Source of the DNA: Microcebus murinus
Taxonomy: Eukaryota; Chordata; Mammalia; Primates; Cheirogaleidae
Direction: 5' to 3'
Length of the DNA: 64,000 bases
Assembly: GCF_040939455.1 (NCBI RefSeq)
Contig: NC_134112.1
Span: 24,144,501-24,208,500, forward strand
The notes below the pieces were generated by a model. It was not told the origin of the DNA, did not search any database, and saw nothing but the letters and a program-made list of their open reading frames with translations. Below are positions 34,140-46,791 of the stretch, piece after piece. Each line of letters starts with the position of its first letter. Positions within the stretch are counted from its first letter, which is position 1. The translations under genes were made by a program, and so were the position numbers.

Positions 34140-34487
34140 GGCTGGGCACGGTGGCTCACACCTGTAATCTTAGCACTCTGGGAGGCCGAGGTGGGTGGAT
34201 GGCTCAAGGTCAGGATTTTGAGACCAGCCTGAGCAAGAGCAAGACCCTGTCTCTACTAAAAAGAGAAAGAAATTATCTGGACAACTAAAAATCTATATAG
34301 AAAAAAATTAGCCGGGCATGGTGGCACATGCTTGTAGTCCCAGCTACTCAGGAGGCTGAGGCAGTAGGATCGCTTGAGTCCAGGAGTTTGAGGTTGCTGT
34401 GAGCTAGGCTGATGTCATGGCACTCTAGCCAGGGCAACAGAGCCAGACTCTGTCTCAAAAAAAAAAAAAAAAAAAAAAAAAAGAAAG
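34140..34487 (+). mobile_element. lemur-type Alu
   Basis: A full dimer with poly(A), a diverged linker (TCTGGACAACTAAAAATCTA) and the right-arm GTGAGCTAGGCTGATGTCAT. The target-site duplication is AAAAATAAGGATTATA at 34124-34139, repeated with one change at 34488-34503. Being more diverged, it is probably older than the Alus at 46-48 kb. Confidence 0.95.
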
Positions 34488-34796
34488 AAAAATAAGGGTT
34501 ATATATAATTGTGATGTATTGCAAATAACAATTGGTACAGTTTTTGAACTTTGGGCACCTATAGATTTCTTTAAAAATTTTCTACAGTCGGTCTGTGAAA
34601 CCCTGCGTAGATTTTAGTGGTTATAAGAGTTAGCAGAAACATGGGGTGGAGAAGGAGAAGAGAGGAGAGAATGGTCTTGAAAGTAGCCATTTGAAATACA
34701 TTGACAGGACAGAAAAAGTACTGAAGCGGAATATATAGACCCTGAGCCTGGAGATACTATTTTACTATCACAGCACCTTCTTTTATTCTGAAACTG

Positions 34797-35380
34797 CACA
34801 CCTGTTAGGAACCGGCCACACAGCAGGAGGTGAGTAGTGGGTGAATGAGGGAAGCTTCCTCTGTATTTACAGCTGCTTCACATTGCTTCCCTTCACATGG
34901 CTCCACTTTGCATCTGTGGCATCCCATTACTGCCTGAACCCCTTCTTCTGTCAGAGATCATTGGCAGCATTAAGATTCTCATAAGAGCAGGAGCCCTACT
35001 AAAAACTGTGCATGGGAAGGATCTAGGTTGCGACTCCTTATGAGAATCTAATGCCTGATGATCTGAGGTGGAGCTGAGGCGGTGATGCTAGTGCTGGGGA
35101 GCGCCTGCAAATACAGATTATCATTAGCAGAGAGGTTTGACTGCACAGAGACCATAATAAATCAGTTGCTCACAGACTCATATCAAAACCCAATCAGTGA
35201 GTGGCAAGTGACAATGTAATAATAATAGAAATAAAGTGCACAATACATGTAATACACTTGAATCACCCTGAAACCATCCCTCCTTCCCCCATTCCCCCCA
35301 CTGTCCATGGAAAAAGTATCTTTCATACATCTTCCATGAAACCAGTTCCTGGTGCCAAAAAAGGTTGGGGAGCACTGTTC
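34797..35380 (-). mobile_element. MER1A-type hAT transposon, nearly full length
   Basis: CACCTGTTAGGAACCGGCCA, GCACACAGCAGGAGGTGAGT-like start, AAGGATCTAGGTTGCGACTC, GAATCTAATGCCTGATGATC, an internal block with AATAGAAATAAAGTGCACAA, and the end GGTGCCAAAAAAGGTTGGGG. The outermost bases of the left end are lost. The short copy at 4333-4515 shares the internal and right parts. Confidence 0.85.
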
Positions 35381-35541
35381 TGAAAGCTAGTATGTTATGT
35401 AGCTTTTCTATGAAAAAGAGATACTGTTTTTTTCTTCCAAATCTGCATCATATAGAGCGATGTTACTGACAAAATGAGCCATTGTTTTACTAAGGGATTA
35501 TGAACCTGTTCTCTGTTTTCACCTGTCAGCTTCTTTGTTCT

Positions 35542-35874
<333 letters not shown>

Positions 35875-36034
35875 AGCTTCTTTGTTCTGGTAATTGAGAA
35901 TTGGTGTGTTTTGGGTGACGGGGTGCCTGTGAAGTCAATGAATTCAAGGGAAAAATCAAAGAGTGCGAGAAATGCTGAGATACACATATTTGTACCTGTA
36001 ATTTATTTAGCCTTTCCAATTAATATAATAAGAT

Positions 36035-36430
36035 GATGCATTAGTCAGCTACTGACGCAGTAATGCAGTGTCCCAAACTATCCCAAACTCAGTGGCTTTC
36101 TACAATGAGCACTAATGTTGTCTGGTCTGTAGCGGGACTGTGGCGTGGCTGATGGAGGCTGGGTTCAGCTGGGTGGCTCTATGTTAGGATGCTGGTCAGC
36201 TGGTCTACTGTGGGTTGGCCTCAAATCTGCTCATGTGTGTTCATTTGGGGGACCAGGTTGTAGGGGCAGGCTCTTCTCACTGTGGACCACCAGCGTGCAA
36301 GTGCCAGGCCAAATCACGGAAGCTTATATAAGGCCTCTGTTCACGTCATGCCCGTTACAGTTACGTTCCTTTGGCCAAGTCAAGTCGCACGGCAAAGCTC
36401 AGAGTTGGTAGGGCAAGGAAATATATTTCT
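36035..36430. mobile_element. ancient interspersed repeat, family unassigned
   Basis: TAGTCAGCTACTGACGCAGT, AAACTCAGTGGCTTTCTACA and TTGGCCAAGTCAAGTCGCAC match the layout of a common mammalian fossil repeat that I cannot name with certainty. Confidence 0.5.
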
Positions 36431-37075
36431 GTCCAAGGGGAAGGGGGAGAGATGTGAGTGAACAATAATCCAGTCTATCACGGGTGCCTTGTATCAGAAA
36501 TGGGAAAAGTCCAAAAGGATTTTGATATTTAGTACAGGGATAAAAATTTCCCCCTAAAATGATCATAATATTCTATAAACAGGAGGTTGCTGTCCCTACT
36601 ACATCCCAGAGAGCTTGGGAGGCATACGTTGTGACTCCCCAGGGAGGTATTAATAAGTATTTCAGACAGGAAAATTGAGACTTAAATGGGGGGAAAAAGC
36701 AAATGAATGATTTTTACTTGGCCACAAAGAACAGGGGAGCCTGCTTCTCTGGTTAGGGGTGATCCTGCTTTCATTCTGAGGTTACTTAAGAATCCAAAGG
36801 CTTTAATTTGGGTTGCCCAGGACTTTATGCTTGTACTCTAAATTCCTGAGCGGCCTGGCAAGGCTGAGAAAGTTAAGGGATGCTTCCTCTGATGTCCTCT
36901 CCCAGCATAGAGCAAGAAGCTGTGGGCTGCTTGGCTGCTCCATCCTGCGCCCCTTCTCTTCCCTCTGTTCTGAGCCAACGTCCTAGAGGATGGAAAAGAG
37001 ATGCCCAGCCTTTCAGGAACTTTTCCCTCGTTCTCCAGCTGTAGTATCACACCTTCTGGTGGCTGAGAGAGCTGT
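36431..37075. other. intron 1, nothing recognised
   Basis: No gene or repeat recognised. Confidence 0.3.
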
Positions 37076-37275
37076 CACTGGTATCAGATGCCCCCAGGTT
37101 CTGGTTGGACTGCCGTGTGACCTTGTGCAACTTACTAATGTATAATTTTCTAATGTGCAAAATGAGGAATAGGATATCTACCACATAGGGCTGATGTGAG
37201 GGTTAAGTGAGTCAACACGACAAATCCAAGCAGTGTCTGGCACATGTTAAACATTTAACGAATATTAGCTGATAA
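37076..37275 (-). mobile_element. MIR SINE, antisense
   Basis: CGTGTGACCTTGTGCAACTT, GCAAAATGAGGAATAGGATA and GTGTCTGGCACATGTTAAAC. Confidence 0.8.
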
Positions 37276-37344
37276 GGCTTTTATTATTGTCTGGTACAGT
37301 AGGCACAACGGACAGCATTCTATTATTGTTATTCCGGTATTTTT

Positions 37345-37440
37345 CTGTTTCTCCTCACTAGATGGTGAGCCTCCAAAAGACGTGATTCATGGCTCTGCGT
37401 CTCATGTTTGTGTCCCCACTCTGCAACAGCACTAAGTTTA
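37345..37440 (+). mobile_element. L2 LINE 3' fragment
   Basis: CTCCTCACTAGATGGTGAGC and GTGTCCCCACTCTGCAACAG. Confidence 0.5.
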
Positions 37441-38374
37441 TGCTGTAGTAACTTAAACTGATATCCACGGAATTGTATTCAGATATATGTCCTCCACCAT
37501 GGAAGGCTTCAACTAACTCTCGAAGCCATAGGAATTTAAAGGCTTTGAGTTAGTTTCATGCTTTGCTTTTAATCAGACACTTTACACACCCAAGGAAGCC
37601 CTGGCTTCTTTATGTTACATCAGAAGTATTGAAATAAGTATGGAGACTAATTTTCATGGTGTGTCTACAAGATTTAAAGGGCATTTAAAGAATATATTGT
37701 TCTCCTGTTCTATCTCCTGTCTTTTGTCTGGCCTTTCAGGTTGTGCCATGATCTTACCATTTAGCTTGTTCAAAGGTATTGTAACTTATCAGCTAAGTTC
37801 CGGCTTCCAAGGCGTGGCCACACCTGGGTAAAAGGCTCAGCTGTTGTAACAAATAGGACCAACTTTGCCTGGATTACAGGTTCAAGAAACGTGTTTGTCT
37901 TTCATGCAAGGGTCCAGGGTTAGGTAGGCAGGCTGCTTAGCTCCATGTGGTCATTGAGAGCTTCCAAGTCCTTCCATCTTATTTCTCTACTCTTCCAGAC
38001 TGTACTCTCTTCTGTCTGGTAGAAACTGGGTTCCCTGGAGTCCTTTCCTTAGGAAAAGAGTATGGGAGAGTACACACACAGTGTGTTGTGGCCTGGGGCC
38101 TTCAGTGGTAACTGTCACTTCCACTCCTGTTCCATCAATGAGAACTTAATTGCATGGCTACACGTAGCTGCAAAGGCGCTGGTGCTTGAAGCCCCCAGCA
38201 GGGCCTAACTACAGTTCTGTCACTGTGGAGGGAGGGAGGGCCTGGTTTGGGTGGACAGCTAGCAAGTTCCTGCCCTATACTAATAAGTGAGTCTGAGAAC
38301 TGTGCCCTTCTGTTGAATAGCTACCATATAGCTTACTGGGTTAATGGAGAGAGTGGGTGGTTATGATAATAATT
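37441..38374. other. intron 1, nothing recognised
   Basis: No gene or repeat recognised. Confidence 0.3.
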
Positions 38375-38570
38375 AGTAGCAGTTACAATTTGTTGAGCTC
38401 TAACTGAGTGATAGTGACTACTAAACACGAATGAATGTGTTGTCTCCTTTGACCCTCTCAAAAAGGCTGCAAGGGAGGTACTGTTATTTGCTTTTTATGG
38501 GCCAAGACATTAAGGAGGGTATGCAACCTCCTCAAGGTTGCACAGACAGGCCTGCTTGACCCCAAAGCCT
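38375..38570 (+). mobile_element. MIR SINE
   Basis: ACAATTTGTTGAGCTCTAAC, GGGAGGTACTGTTATTTGCT and CTCAAGGTTGCACAGACAGG. Confidence 0.75.
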
Positions 38571-39194
38571 TCCCCATACCGCCCCGGGAATGGGGAGATT
38601 CCTGGGGAATTAAAGGATGGCCATACACTGTTTCTACGTTTGGCTTTTATAGCTGTTCAGCAGCAAAGGCTGTGAGGAAAAGCAGTGGGTTCTCTGGAAA
38701 TACTCATGCAGAGGCTGTGTAACTGCCTGTCAGGGTTGACACAGAGGGGCTTCCTGCTTTGCACCTTGGGCCATGGTGACCTCTGCTATTCTCTGTGACG
38801 GTCACGCGCATTGCTTTATGCACTTCCGTTTCTGAATGTCACCCATGACCCTTCATTCCCGTGACAGCAGCCAGGCTCTTCTTAGCTCACATTCTGTACT
38901 TCCTTGATAACGAAGAGGCACCTGGTGACATAGAGCACAGGAGGGCCAGTAGTTGAGACTGGCGTTCTCGGTCACCTTGACTGGTCACTTCAACTTGGAG
39001 CCTGCATTTCTTGGGGAATAAAATATGTGCTCTCGCCTTAATCACTGGTTTTCCAGCTGTGTTCTTGGACTCTAGGGTTTCTGTAGAACTCTCTAGTAGT
39101 TTTTATCCTTTACATAGAGGGCTTTTTAATCTTTTCTTAGATTGAAAGATTTTTCAAGTTTGAAAAAAGTAAAAACCCAAAGGCTGGTTATAAT
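38571..39194. other. intron 1, nothing recognised
   Basis: No gene or repeat recognised. Confidence 0.3.
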
Positions 39195-39460
39195 AATGGC
39201 TTATATGTTTTGAATGCCTGCATGTGCTAGGCAGTGTTATTGTTCTGCCTGCTTCATGTGAATTATTTCATCTAGTGGTGGTACACCTATTATTGTTCTC
39301 AATTTATTGATCAGGAAGCTGAGCCACGGAGCGGCTCAATAACATGTCCATCAGCACTCACTAGAATGTAACCAGAATTCAAACTTAGACTTGGAGATCC
39401 AGAGCTACACTGTAGGACTGGATGATTTCTGAAGTTTCTCCCAGGTCTAAAAATGCTTTG
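39195..39460 (+). mobile_element. MIR SINE
   Basis: TGCATGTGCTAGGCAGTGTT, CTATTATTGTTCTCAATTTA and GGACTGGATGATTTCTGAAG at the tail. Confidence 0.75.
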
Positions 39461-39914
39461 GTTCTATTTTCTGATAGCTCAAGAACATTTCTTCTTGCAA
39501 AAACAAAAATTAAAAAATTAAAAAAAAAAAAAAACCAACTTCTTAAAAACTCAGTACCTCTCTCTTGACAATTAGAAGCTGAGTGTAAGTCATAAAGTTT
39601 CGTATTTTGCCGATAATTTTAGCTTATAATCTTCTCGTTATTGCCTGATGCAGGATGAGGCACTGTTATGCTGAAGTTTCAGACCGTGGAGCTGCTTTGA
39701 TAAATGTGTCGTGGCCTTCCTAAAACACAGCTGTTCCTGGGGGTAAGGATCATAAACAGGGGGCCACCTTCTGATGAGATGCTTTTGGTATGCAAGGAAT
39801 GGCCTCCTAGGATGGATCTAAAATGATGCGTTGTGGCTACAAGGCATCGTAGCCTTAAGAATTTTTGCAGCAGCAGGAGCCTTTGAGAACATCTAATCCA
39901 ACAGCCTCTTTTCA

Positions 39915-40085
39915 CAAAATAAACCTCACCTGCCATGTGCCAGGCATTGTTGTAAGTGCTGGGGATAAAGCAACAACAAAACACTTGCTGTCATGGAGCT
40001 TACATTCTGGATGGGGAAGACAGAATAAACAACAACAGCAAAAAAAGAAAAAAGAAATAGTTAGTGGTAAGTGCTGGAAAGAAAC
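39915..40085 (-). mobile_element. L2 LINE fragment, antisense
   Basis: CATGTGCCAGGCATTGTTGT, GTCATGGAGCTTACATTCTG and GTGGTAAGTGCTGGAAAGAA. Confidence 0.85.
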
Positions 40086-40689
40086 ATAAAGCATGGTGAG
40101 GGACAGAGCGTGACAGTGGGGTTCTGTGTTACGCTGCATTTGGGGTGTTTATGCAAATCTGCATTTCTCAGCTCTTTTCATTATGCTCCCTACTCCAGAA
40201 CCTTCTTTTGATATTTTTTCCTATCCCCACCCCTTCCCATGAAAATTTAACAGTATGTAACTGTATATGGACTATGTATATATCTGTGCTTTGTACATAA
40301 AGAATGAGATTCCCCACCCCCATCCCAGAACCAGTTTTTTCCACCTTGGGGGCAAGAACACCTTGTCATTCTGTTAAGTTCTGCTTTTTGATATTGTGAG
40401 CAAAACCAAACTCACAAAGTGCTTGTTCTAAATGTATCACGATCTAACCTAAAGGAACTTTTTAATTCACAGCACTTTATTTCCTCATTATGTTTTTGTT
40501 TATGAGGAATATCAGGGCTTTGGGTGAAAAATTTTAAAAAATTGTCTAGGCATTAGGAGTGAAGTAGTCGGAGACTGTAGACTCGCGGGTTTGGTACAGT
40601 ATGCAGTGAAATAGGCTGTGTGTACACTAGGAAGAATGAACTTCACCAGGCATAACTGATCCTTACTGCACTTGGCGAGGAGACTGAAG
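40086..40689. other. intron 1, nothing recognised
   Basis: No gene or repeat recognised. Confidence 0.3.
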
Positions 40690-41025
40690 ACTGAGGCTCT
40701 AATGCTGCCACCAGCCATTGCCGCAGCCTGCACTTCCTCCACCGCCGTGGCATGTGTCCTACACATCAGCAAGAGTGACCTTTCAAGACATCAGTCCTGT
40801 CAAGCCACTCTGCTTGCAAGGCTGCCCATTCCAACAAAAAATCCAAGTGCTTTCCTGGGGCTCCCACCTGTGCCACCTTGAAGACCACCCCTCCTGTCCT
40901 CTTTTGTGCTCCTGTCCCCAGCCTCACTTACTGTCTTCTCTTCCCTGGAACGTGCCAGCCAACGTTGTTCGTGTTCCAGGATCTTTGCTTTTGTTCCTTC
41001 TGCTTGGTGTCCCTTCTTTAGATTT
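40690..41025 (+). mobile_element. L2 LINE, first part
   Basis: TCTGCTTGCAAGGCTGCCCA, then GATCTTTGCTTTTGTTCCTT and CTGCTTGGTGTCCCTTCTTT. It continues at 41151 after an insertion. Confidence 0.75.
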
Positions 41026-41150
41026 TTTAAAATAAATTTTAATTTTTAGATCAGTTTTGGATTTACAAAAAATTTGCAAAGGTGTAGTACAGAGAGTTGC
41101 CATCAATCCAGCCACCCCACCATCAGTTACTTCTCTGGATTCTCCCATGA
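41026..41150. mobile_element. L1-like fragment inside the L2
   Basis: AATTTTTAGATCAGTTTTGG and GTAGTACAGAGAGTTGCCAT resemble an old L1 3' region that splits the L2 copy. Confidence 0.5.
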
Positions 41151-41405
41151 ATATCTCCTTATCATTCAAGTCGCATCTACTCAGGGGCTTTCTCCACCTC
41201 AACTAAGGTAGGAGCCCTGCTCTGCCTGCTTAGTTTGCTGTCACATTACCCAGTTATGTCTTTTTGTAGGACTTACCTCTGTTGAAATTGTATTAGTTTG
41301 TATTTGTTTGTTTAGAATGTGAGCTCCTGGAGGGCAGGGATTCTGAGCCAAGTGCACTGCTATTTCCCAGGGCCCAGGACAGGGGCTGGCCTGTAGGGAT
41401 ATTTT
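41151..41405 (+). mobile_element. L2 LINE, second part
   Basis: TATCATTCAAGTCGCATCTA, TGTTTGTTTAGAATGTGAGC and TCCTGGAGGGCAGGGATTCT continue the L2 at 40690-41025. Confidence 0.8.
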
Positions 41406-42290
41406 GACCTACTGATGGCTTTCAGCCAGGGAAGGCTGGTCCAGGGCCTGGAGCCATTCATGGAGGGCCAAAATGCAGAGCTAGTTTTCCTGACATTGGA
41501 AATGCTCAGCATCACTAAGCCCAATCTGTGCCCACATGAGTCTGAATTCTCAACTGCAATTGGTGATAGGGCTCCATCTGTAGAGGGCCAGTTGGAAAGT
41601 GTAGTTAGGATCAGGGTAAATGGTTGGTGTGAGGACTCTCAGGCCAAAGACTGCCTTTCCAGGAATTACCCCTACTATCTTGACTCTGTGTATTATGGCT
41701 CCTTTACATCTGAGAATTCTCTCCATCCCTGAGCTATGCATATAGGGATGTAGGTATTCTCCTTACTCAGTTGTGCAAATAGGATCCCATTTGGGAGTTA
41801 TGTGAGTTGGTATTACATTGGCTGCTAGTAATGGACAATTGACATGGTAGCTTAGGTAAAGAATTCTGGATTTAGCCTTGTTCTGTCTTCAGTGGCCCAG
41901 GATGTTTGTATCAGCTGAGATCTCTGCCATTCTCTTTGTCTTTACTTCATGGCTCAGAGAGCTCTAGTTAACACTCCTGATTTCCAGGCGGCCTTTCTGG
42001 GAAGCCTTACCCAACAGCTACTGCTCACATTACACTGGCTACCCCGGTCTGAATGAGAGGCCTGTTTACCTTCTCTCAGTCCCTCACTGCTCCCAACCAA
42101 GCTTTGGGAGGCTGGGCTGTGTAATTCTCCTGCAGGGCACGTTGTCCAGGGTTTGATTACGAAGGGATAAGGGGAGCACAGGTAGTGGGGAATCTCTGCT
42201 GCAGCAACCGAGATGAATATTTTAATTCCTATCCGTTCTGCCACCTGAGAAGGTTATGAGGAGACCATGTGGAATTTAAGCTTACATCAG
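41406..42290. other. intron 1, nothing recognised
   Basis: No gene. Open frames here lack protein features. Confidence 0.3.
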
Positions 42291-42291
42291 G

Positions 42292-42468
42292 GATTAAAAA
42301 AAATTAGCCGGGCAGGGTGCCGCACTTGGAGTCCCCGCTGCTACTTAGGAGGCTGAGGCAGGAGGATGGCTTGAGCCTAGGACTTTGAGGCTGTAGTGAG
42401 CTGTGATCGCATCGCATCAATGCACACCAACCTGAGCGACAGAGTGATACCCTGTCTCAAAAAAGGAA
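42292..42468 (+). mobile_element. Alu right-monomer fragment
   Basis: ATTAGCCGGGCAGGGTGCCG, GGAGGCTGAGGCAGGAGGAT and CTGTAGTGAGCTGTGATCGC, then TCTCAAAAAA. There is no left arm and no lemur linker, so it is an older free monomer or a 5'-truncated Alu. Confidence 0.8.
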
Positions 42469-42757
42469 GGGGGGAAGTGGACTTTTCTGTTCCTTTAAAT
42501 TTTTGTTCATTTTGAACAGTCCTAGTATCTCAGACCAACTCACACTAAAACGTGATTTTGTGTATGTAAGTTTATGATTTATAGTTATATACTAAGCTTT
42601 GTTAATAGGACCCTGAAGTACAATTGCTCAAAGATAAAAGCTTCTCTTCGTTGCTAATGGAAGTAGACTGTGGTTGGGGGAAGGGCAGTACCTCTACTCC
42701 GTGAAAGCTGTCTAAGGACAGTTTCCTTCTTCCTTGCTCCATCTTCCTTCTCTAGGG

Positions 42758-43090
42758 CAGGGGTTGGCAGTTGTGGCCCAAGGGCTGAACTTGGTCTGTC
42801 TTCTGTATTTGTATGGCCCACATACTAAGAACGGTGTTTATGTTTTTAAATGGTTGGAAAAAAAGTTTTCTAGCATGTGAAAATTGTATGAACTCAAATT
42901 TCATGTCCATAAAGTTTTGTTGGAATATACAATCCTACTCATTTGAAAATATTGAAAATTTGAAAATACCATATTGTCTGTGGCTGCTTTTGTGCTACAA
43001 TGGCAGAGTTGAGTAGTTGTGATAGGGATGATGCCCACAAAGCCAAAAATATTTACTGTCTGGGCCTTGACAGAAGTTTGCCAACCTCTG
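42758..43090. mobile_element. hAT MITE with 8-bp target duplication
   Basis: The ends are CAGGGGTTGGCAG and TTGCCAACCTCTG. Flanks CTCTAGGG (42750-42757) and CTCTAGGC (43091-43098) are an 8-bp duplication with one change. Internal motifs are GTTTTGTTGGAATATACAAT and ATGGCAGAGTTGAGTAGTTG. It belongs to the large non-autonomous hAT group of mammals. Confidence 0.9.
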
Positions 43091-43320
43091 CTCTAGGCTG
43101 CGGTCTCGACTCCCAGGTTGAAGCTGGCCCCTCCTCCCTTGGGTGCTTGTCAGCCTATGGGAAGAGGGACTTGTTGCTGGGCGCACAGAGCTGCAGGGTG
43201 GTAGGGGATACAGCTCAGGACTAGGCAGCCGTTTTCCCAGCAGAAACTCTGGAGCTTCTGTTACTGAAAGGAAGAAGGAGAGAATGGAGGTTGGGGTACG
43301 TTTAGCAGACCACTGCAGGG

Positions 43321-43375
43321 GAGTGTGTGTGTGTGTGTGTGTGCGTGTGTGCGCATGCATGTGTGAGTATGCTAC
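43321..43375 (+). repeat. (TG)n microsatellite
   Basis: A TG tract that degenerates into GCGCATGCATGTGTGAG. Confidence 0.95.
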
Positions 43376-43529
43376 ACACAGTTTTTTCTGTTTTAACTCT
43401 TGTTGTGGTTGGTTGAAGGATACTGAAGGCCGTCTTGGTGGATATTGAAGGTCATCTTGATTTACATGTAGTGTAGTCAGCTATAAACAAAAAAAGTGTT
43501 GATGGAGGAGGAGTTATTTATCTGCAGGT

Positions 43530-43650
43530 CGATTCATGCATTCATTCAATGACTATCTAATGAGAATGGTTTCCCCCTTTTTGCTTGGTAATGTGCTAGT
43601 TGTAGGACCTGCATTTAACTTTCTTACAGCCAGTAAAGAACTCCTACTTA
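43530..43650 (-). mobile_element. L2 fragment, antisense
   Basis: TTCATGCATTCATTCAATGA followed by a diverged body is the start of a reversed L2 tail. Confidence 0.5.
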
Positions 43651-43657
43651 TAAAGCA

Positions 43658-43850
43658 GTGTTTCTCAAAGTTTCTCTGGATCATCAGCATTCGTGTCTCC
43701 TGGGACTGTGTTAGACGTGCAGATTCTCAGCACTGTGTCCTCCTGCCCTAGACCTGTAAAATCAGAAACGATGGGAGTGGGACCCAGCAATTTGTGTTCT
43801 AACAAACTCCCAGGCAATTTTGACATATACTTGGGAACCACTGCTGTAGA
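43658..43850 (+). mobile_element. MER20-type hAT MITE
   Basis: CAGTGTTTCTCAAAGTTTCT, GGACCCAGCAATTTGTGTTC and the reversed end ACTTGGGAACCACTGCT. Confidence 0.85.
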
Positions 43851-44389
43851 AGATGTAGCATTAATTCATAATTATAATGAGTGAATGGTCACCTCCCTTC
43901 ACTGAATGAACATTTTGTGCTTTCTGGGAAATCAACAAACATTTTCTCCATTTACCTAAACTCCTTATCAATAGTCTCTTGTACTCAGAAAATGTACACA
44001 AGTCAAAATAGACAAATCATATTTTGGCTCCAGCTTTATTCCAGCAGACAGTGGCAGGCTCTGCCAAAGCCGCGAAGTGACTCCCCATGAAATTGGCAAG
44101 GCGACCACCACACAGAGCGACCTCAGTCCTTGACTGATTCCTCTGTGTGAAAGGGGCCTCGACAGCCTTGATCCAGTGACTTTCAGATTCCGAGGAAAAC
44201 AGACACTTGTTGCTTGTCCAAAGTAAACAGGGCCAAGAGAAAATCTCACAAGCCTTGGTTAAAGATCGATGACTCCAGTCCAACCATTTAGGTGATTTGG
44301 TATTTAAGTATATTGTTGCATAGTTCTTGGCAGCCAACACCACCAGCCTTCTGGTGAGTGAGTGGCAATTTGGATTGAATGAATACTGT

Positions 44390-44580
44390 ATCTATCGAGG
44401 GTATATGGGCATATACCAGATACTGTGCTTTGTACATTACCTGCATTAGCTTATACAGCCTGCAGCCACTTTTGAGGTAGGTACCCTTATCATTTTGCAG
44501 ATCAGAAAACTGAGGCATTGTGAGGTTAATTTGCACAAGGCCTTTTACCCAGAAGGAGGCAGGGTACTCAGGTAGTTGGT
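44390..44580 (+). mobile_element. MIR SINE
   Basis: CAGATACTGTGCTTTGTACA, TTATCATTTTGCAGATCAGA and AAACTGAGGCATTGTGAGG. Confidence 0.85.
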
Positions 44581-44889
44581 GTCTATACTTCCTGTGCTTA
44601 CACAGACACACACAAACACATACATACACGCAGTCTAGACCCTGATAACCTAGATGTGGTTGTTTCTCTTGGTCTCCTCTCCTTAGTGTGGTAATTCAGA
44701 ACTTAGATGGAGGTTCTGCTTGCTGCATGGCCCTGAGCACCCAACTGCTCCCTTCTGTGTTCAGCACCTCGGCTAATGAACCCTGAAAAGGGAAGAAAGG
44801 ATTACTTAGTGCAGACCAGAGAGCTGTAAAAGGTTCCTGAATTACTCATTTCCCATCTGAATTTCTTCTCTTGCCTCAAAAACTAAAAC

Positions 44890-45350
44890 ATGCTTTATAG
44901 GGGAATAATGAAGTCCGTATAACTCCGTGGCAGCACATTTTGGTAATTAATGGACTTGTGCCTCTATCAGAAGAGTGATGTATTATTTCAGAGCCCTGCA
45001 GAACGAGTTAAACTGAGAGTGAACTATTTGGTTTGACTGATGTGTACAGTAACTGAAGACAGTTTATTACTGGGCCAGGTTTTAATCTTCTCTCAGAATG
45101 AATTCTTGTTGTATTCTGCCCAATGCCCAGCCTCTTTAATGGACCTGAAATGGAGTAAAAGGAGAAGGTGTTAAAATAGTTGAAACAAGAAGTGAAACCT
45201 TCTGTTTCATCATACATTTCAGAAAATCTACGGTATATTTTTACTGCAGCCTCCTTCCATCCCCCCTCCCAATCATTTTCGTTAGTGATTGATGTGATTA
45301 CAGAGCGTTTTGGTGGGAAAAGCACTTGCAACCAAATTTAGTAAACCACA
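44890..45350. other. repeat-free intronic stretch, possible enhancer
   Basis: I see no transposon. Homeodomain-type sites (GGTAATTAATGG, TTGATGTGATTAC) and well-mixed base composition resemble conserved non-coding elements. This is suggestive only. Confidence 0.25.
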
Positions 45351-45774
45351 GGCCATTTTATTTTTATTTTTAGTGAACAAGGGCAGATAGCAGTTGCAAA
45401 TAGATTACTGTATCCACTTCTATGCTTTTTCTAATGTTTGCCTCTTATTTTCCCTAGTATGTTTTGTCTATTTTGGATACAATTGTTTGGGGGAGAAATG
45501 ACCATTCTTTTATTATTGGGACCTCATGTTTTTCAATATGTAGACTTCATCTGGGTGAGAAATTGAATACATTACATTTATAGTCATTGATATTACAGAA
45601 ATTTTAAAACTGAGAAATTAAATACCATAATTAATAAATGATAGCTGGAAGTAAGGAGTCATAAATAATGGTTTAGTATTAATTGTTAATGTCCTAAAGT
45701 TCCTCAGTGATAGCTTAATAAGATGCAAGCAGAATAATAAAGGATGTAGTTGGGTGGGGAGTGTGAATGGGGTT

Positions 45775-45870
45775 CATTTTTCACCTGTATGGCCTGATGG
45801 CAGGCATTCAAGAGAAATTCAGTAAATGTGGTTTGGTTAGTTTGTTGATTGATGAATGAATATTTGAGTT
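45775..45870 (+). mobile_element. L2-like tail
   Basis: GATGGCAGGCATTCAAGAGA and GATTGATGAATGAATATTTG resemble a decayed L2 end. Confidence 0.4.
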
Positions 45871-45929
45871 TTGCACTTACTCAAGGGGACCAAAATCTTG
45901 GAAATGAGGTTAAGTTTGGCCAGAGAATC

Positions 45930-46080
45930 TTTTTTTGTTTTTTGTTTGTTTTGTTCTATTTTAGAAACAGAGTCTTGCTATGTTGCTCAAGTTGGTGTCA
46001 AACTCCTGGGCTCAAGTGATCCTCCTCCCTCAGTCTCCTGAGTAGCTGGGACTACAGGTGTGCATGACTGTGCTTGGCTG
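45930..46080 (-). mobile_element. Alu-related monomer, antisense
   Basis: AAACAGAGTCTTGCTATGTT, TCAAACTCCTGGGCTCAAGT and AGTAGCTGGGACTACAGGTG, without a second arm. A 7SL-derived free monomer or truncated Alu. Confidence 0.8.
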
Positions 46081-46455
46081 CACAAAGGATTTTGAAGGGG
46101 CTGTATAATATATTTTAAGTACTGGTATCTTCATCGAGAACTGACCAATCCTTTTTTTCACTTTGCCTTTTTATTATAATTGGGAAAAAAAAAGCTGTAG
46201 TGTGATTACTAATAATGAAAATTTCCCCTATAGAAAAGTTAAATCATTTAAAAAAAAATAATGTTCTGAGTACAGACTTTAGGAAAAGAAATTTACAAAA
46301 AACTTTGTTACTATTTTTTTTAGCATAAACATGATGCTTTTTACTGTTTGCAAAGAGCCAAATGGTTCATTTAATTAATTTTATTTCAGCAAACATTTTC
46401 TAAGAGTCTGTTTCCTGACTGTCAGTGTTGGGAACTGTATGCTCGAAGATGAGCA

Positions 46456-46791
<336 letters not shown>

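Noticed and set aside
40718..41035. A Pro/Leu-rich 105-codon open frame
   Set aside because: It lies in an antisense-free L2 copy whose sequence explains it.
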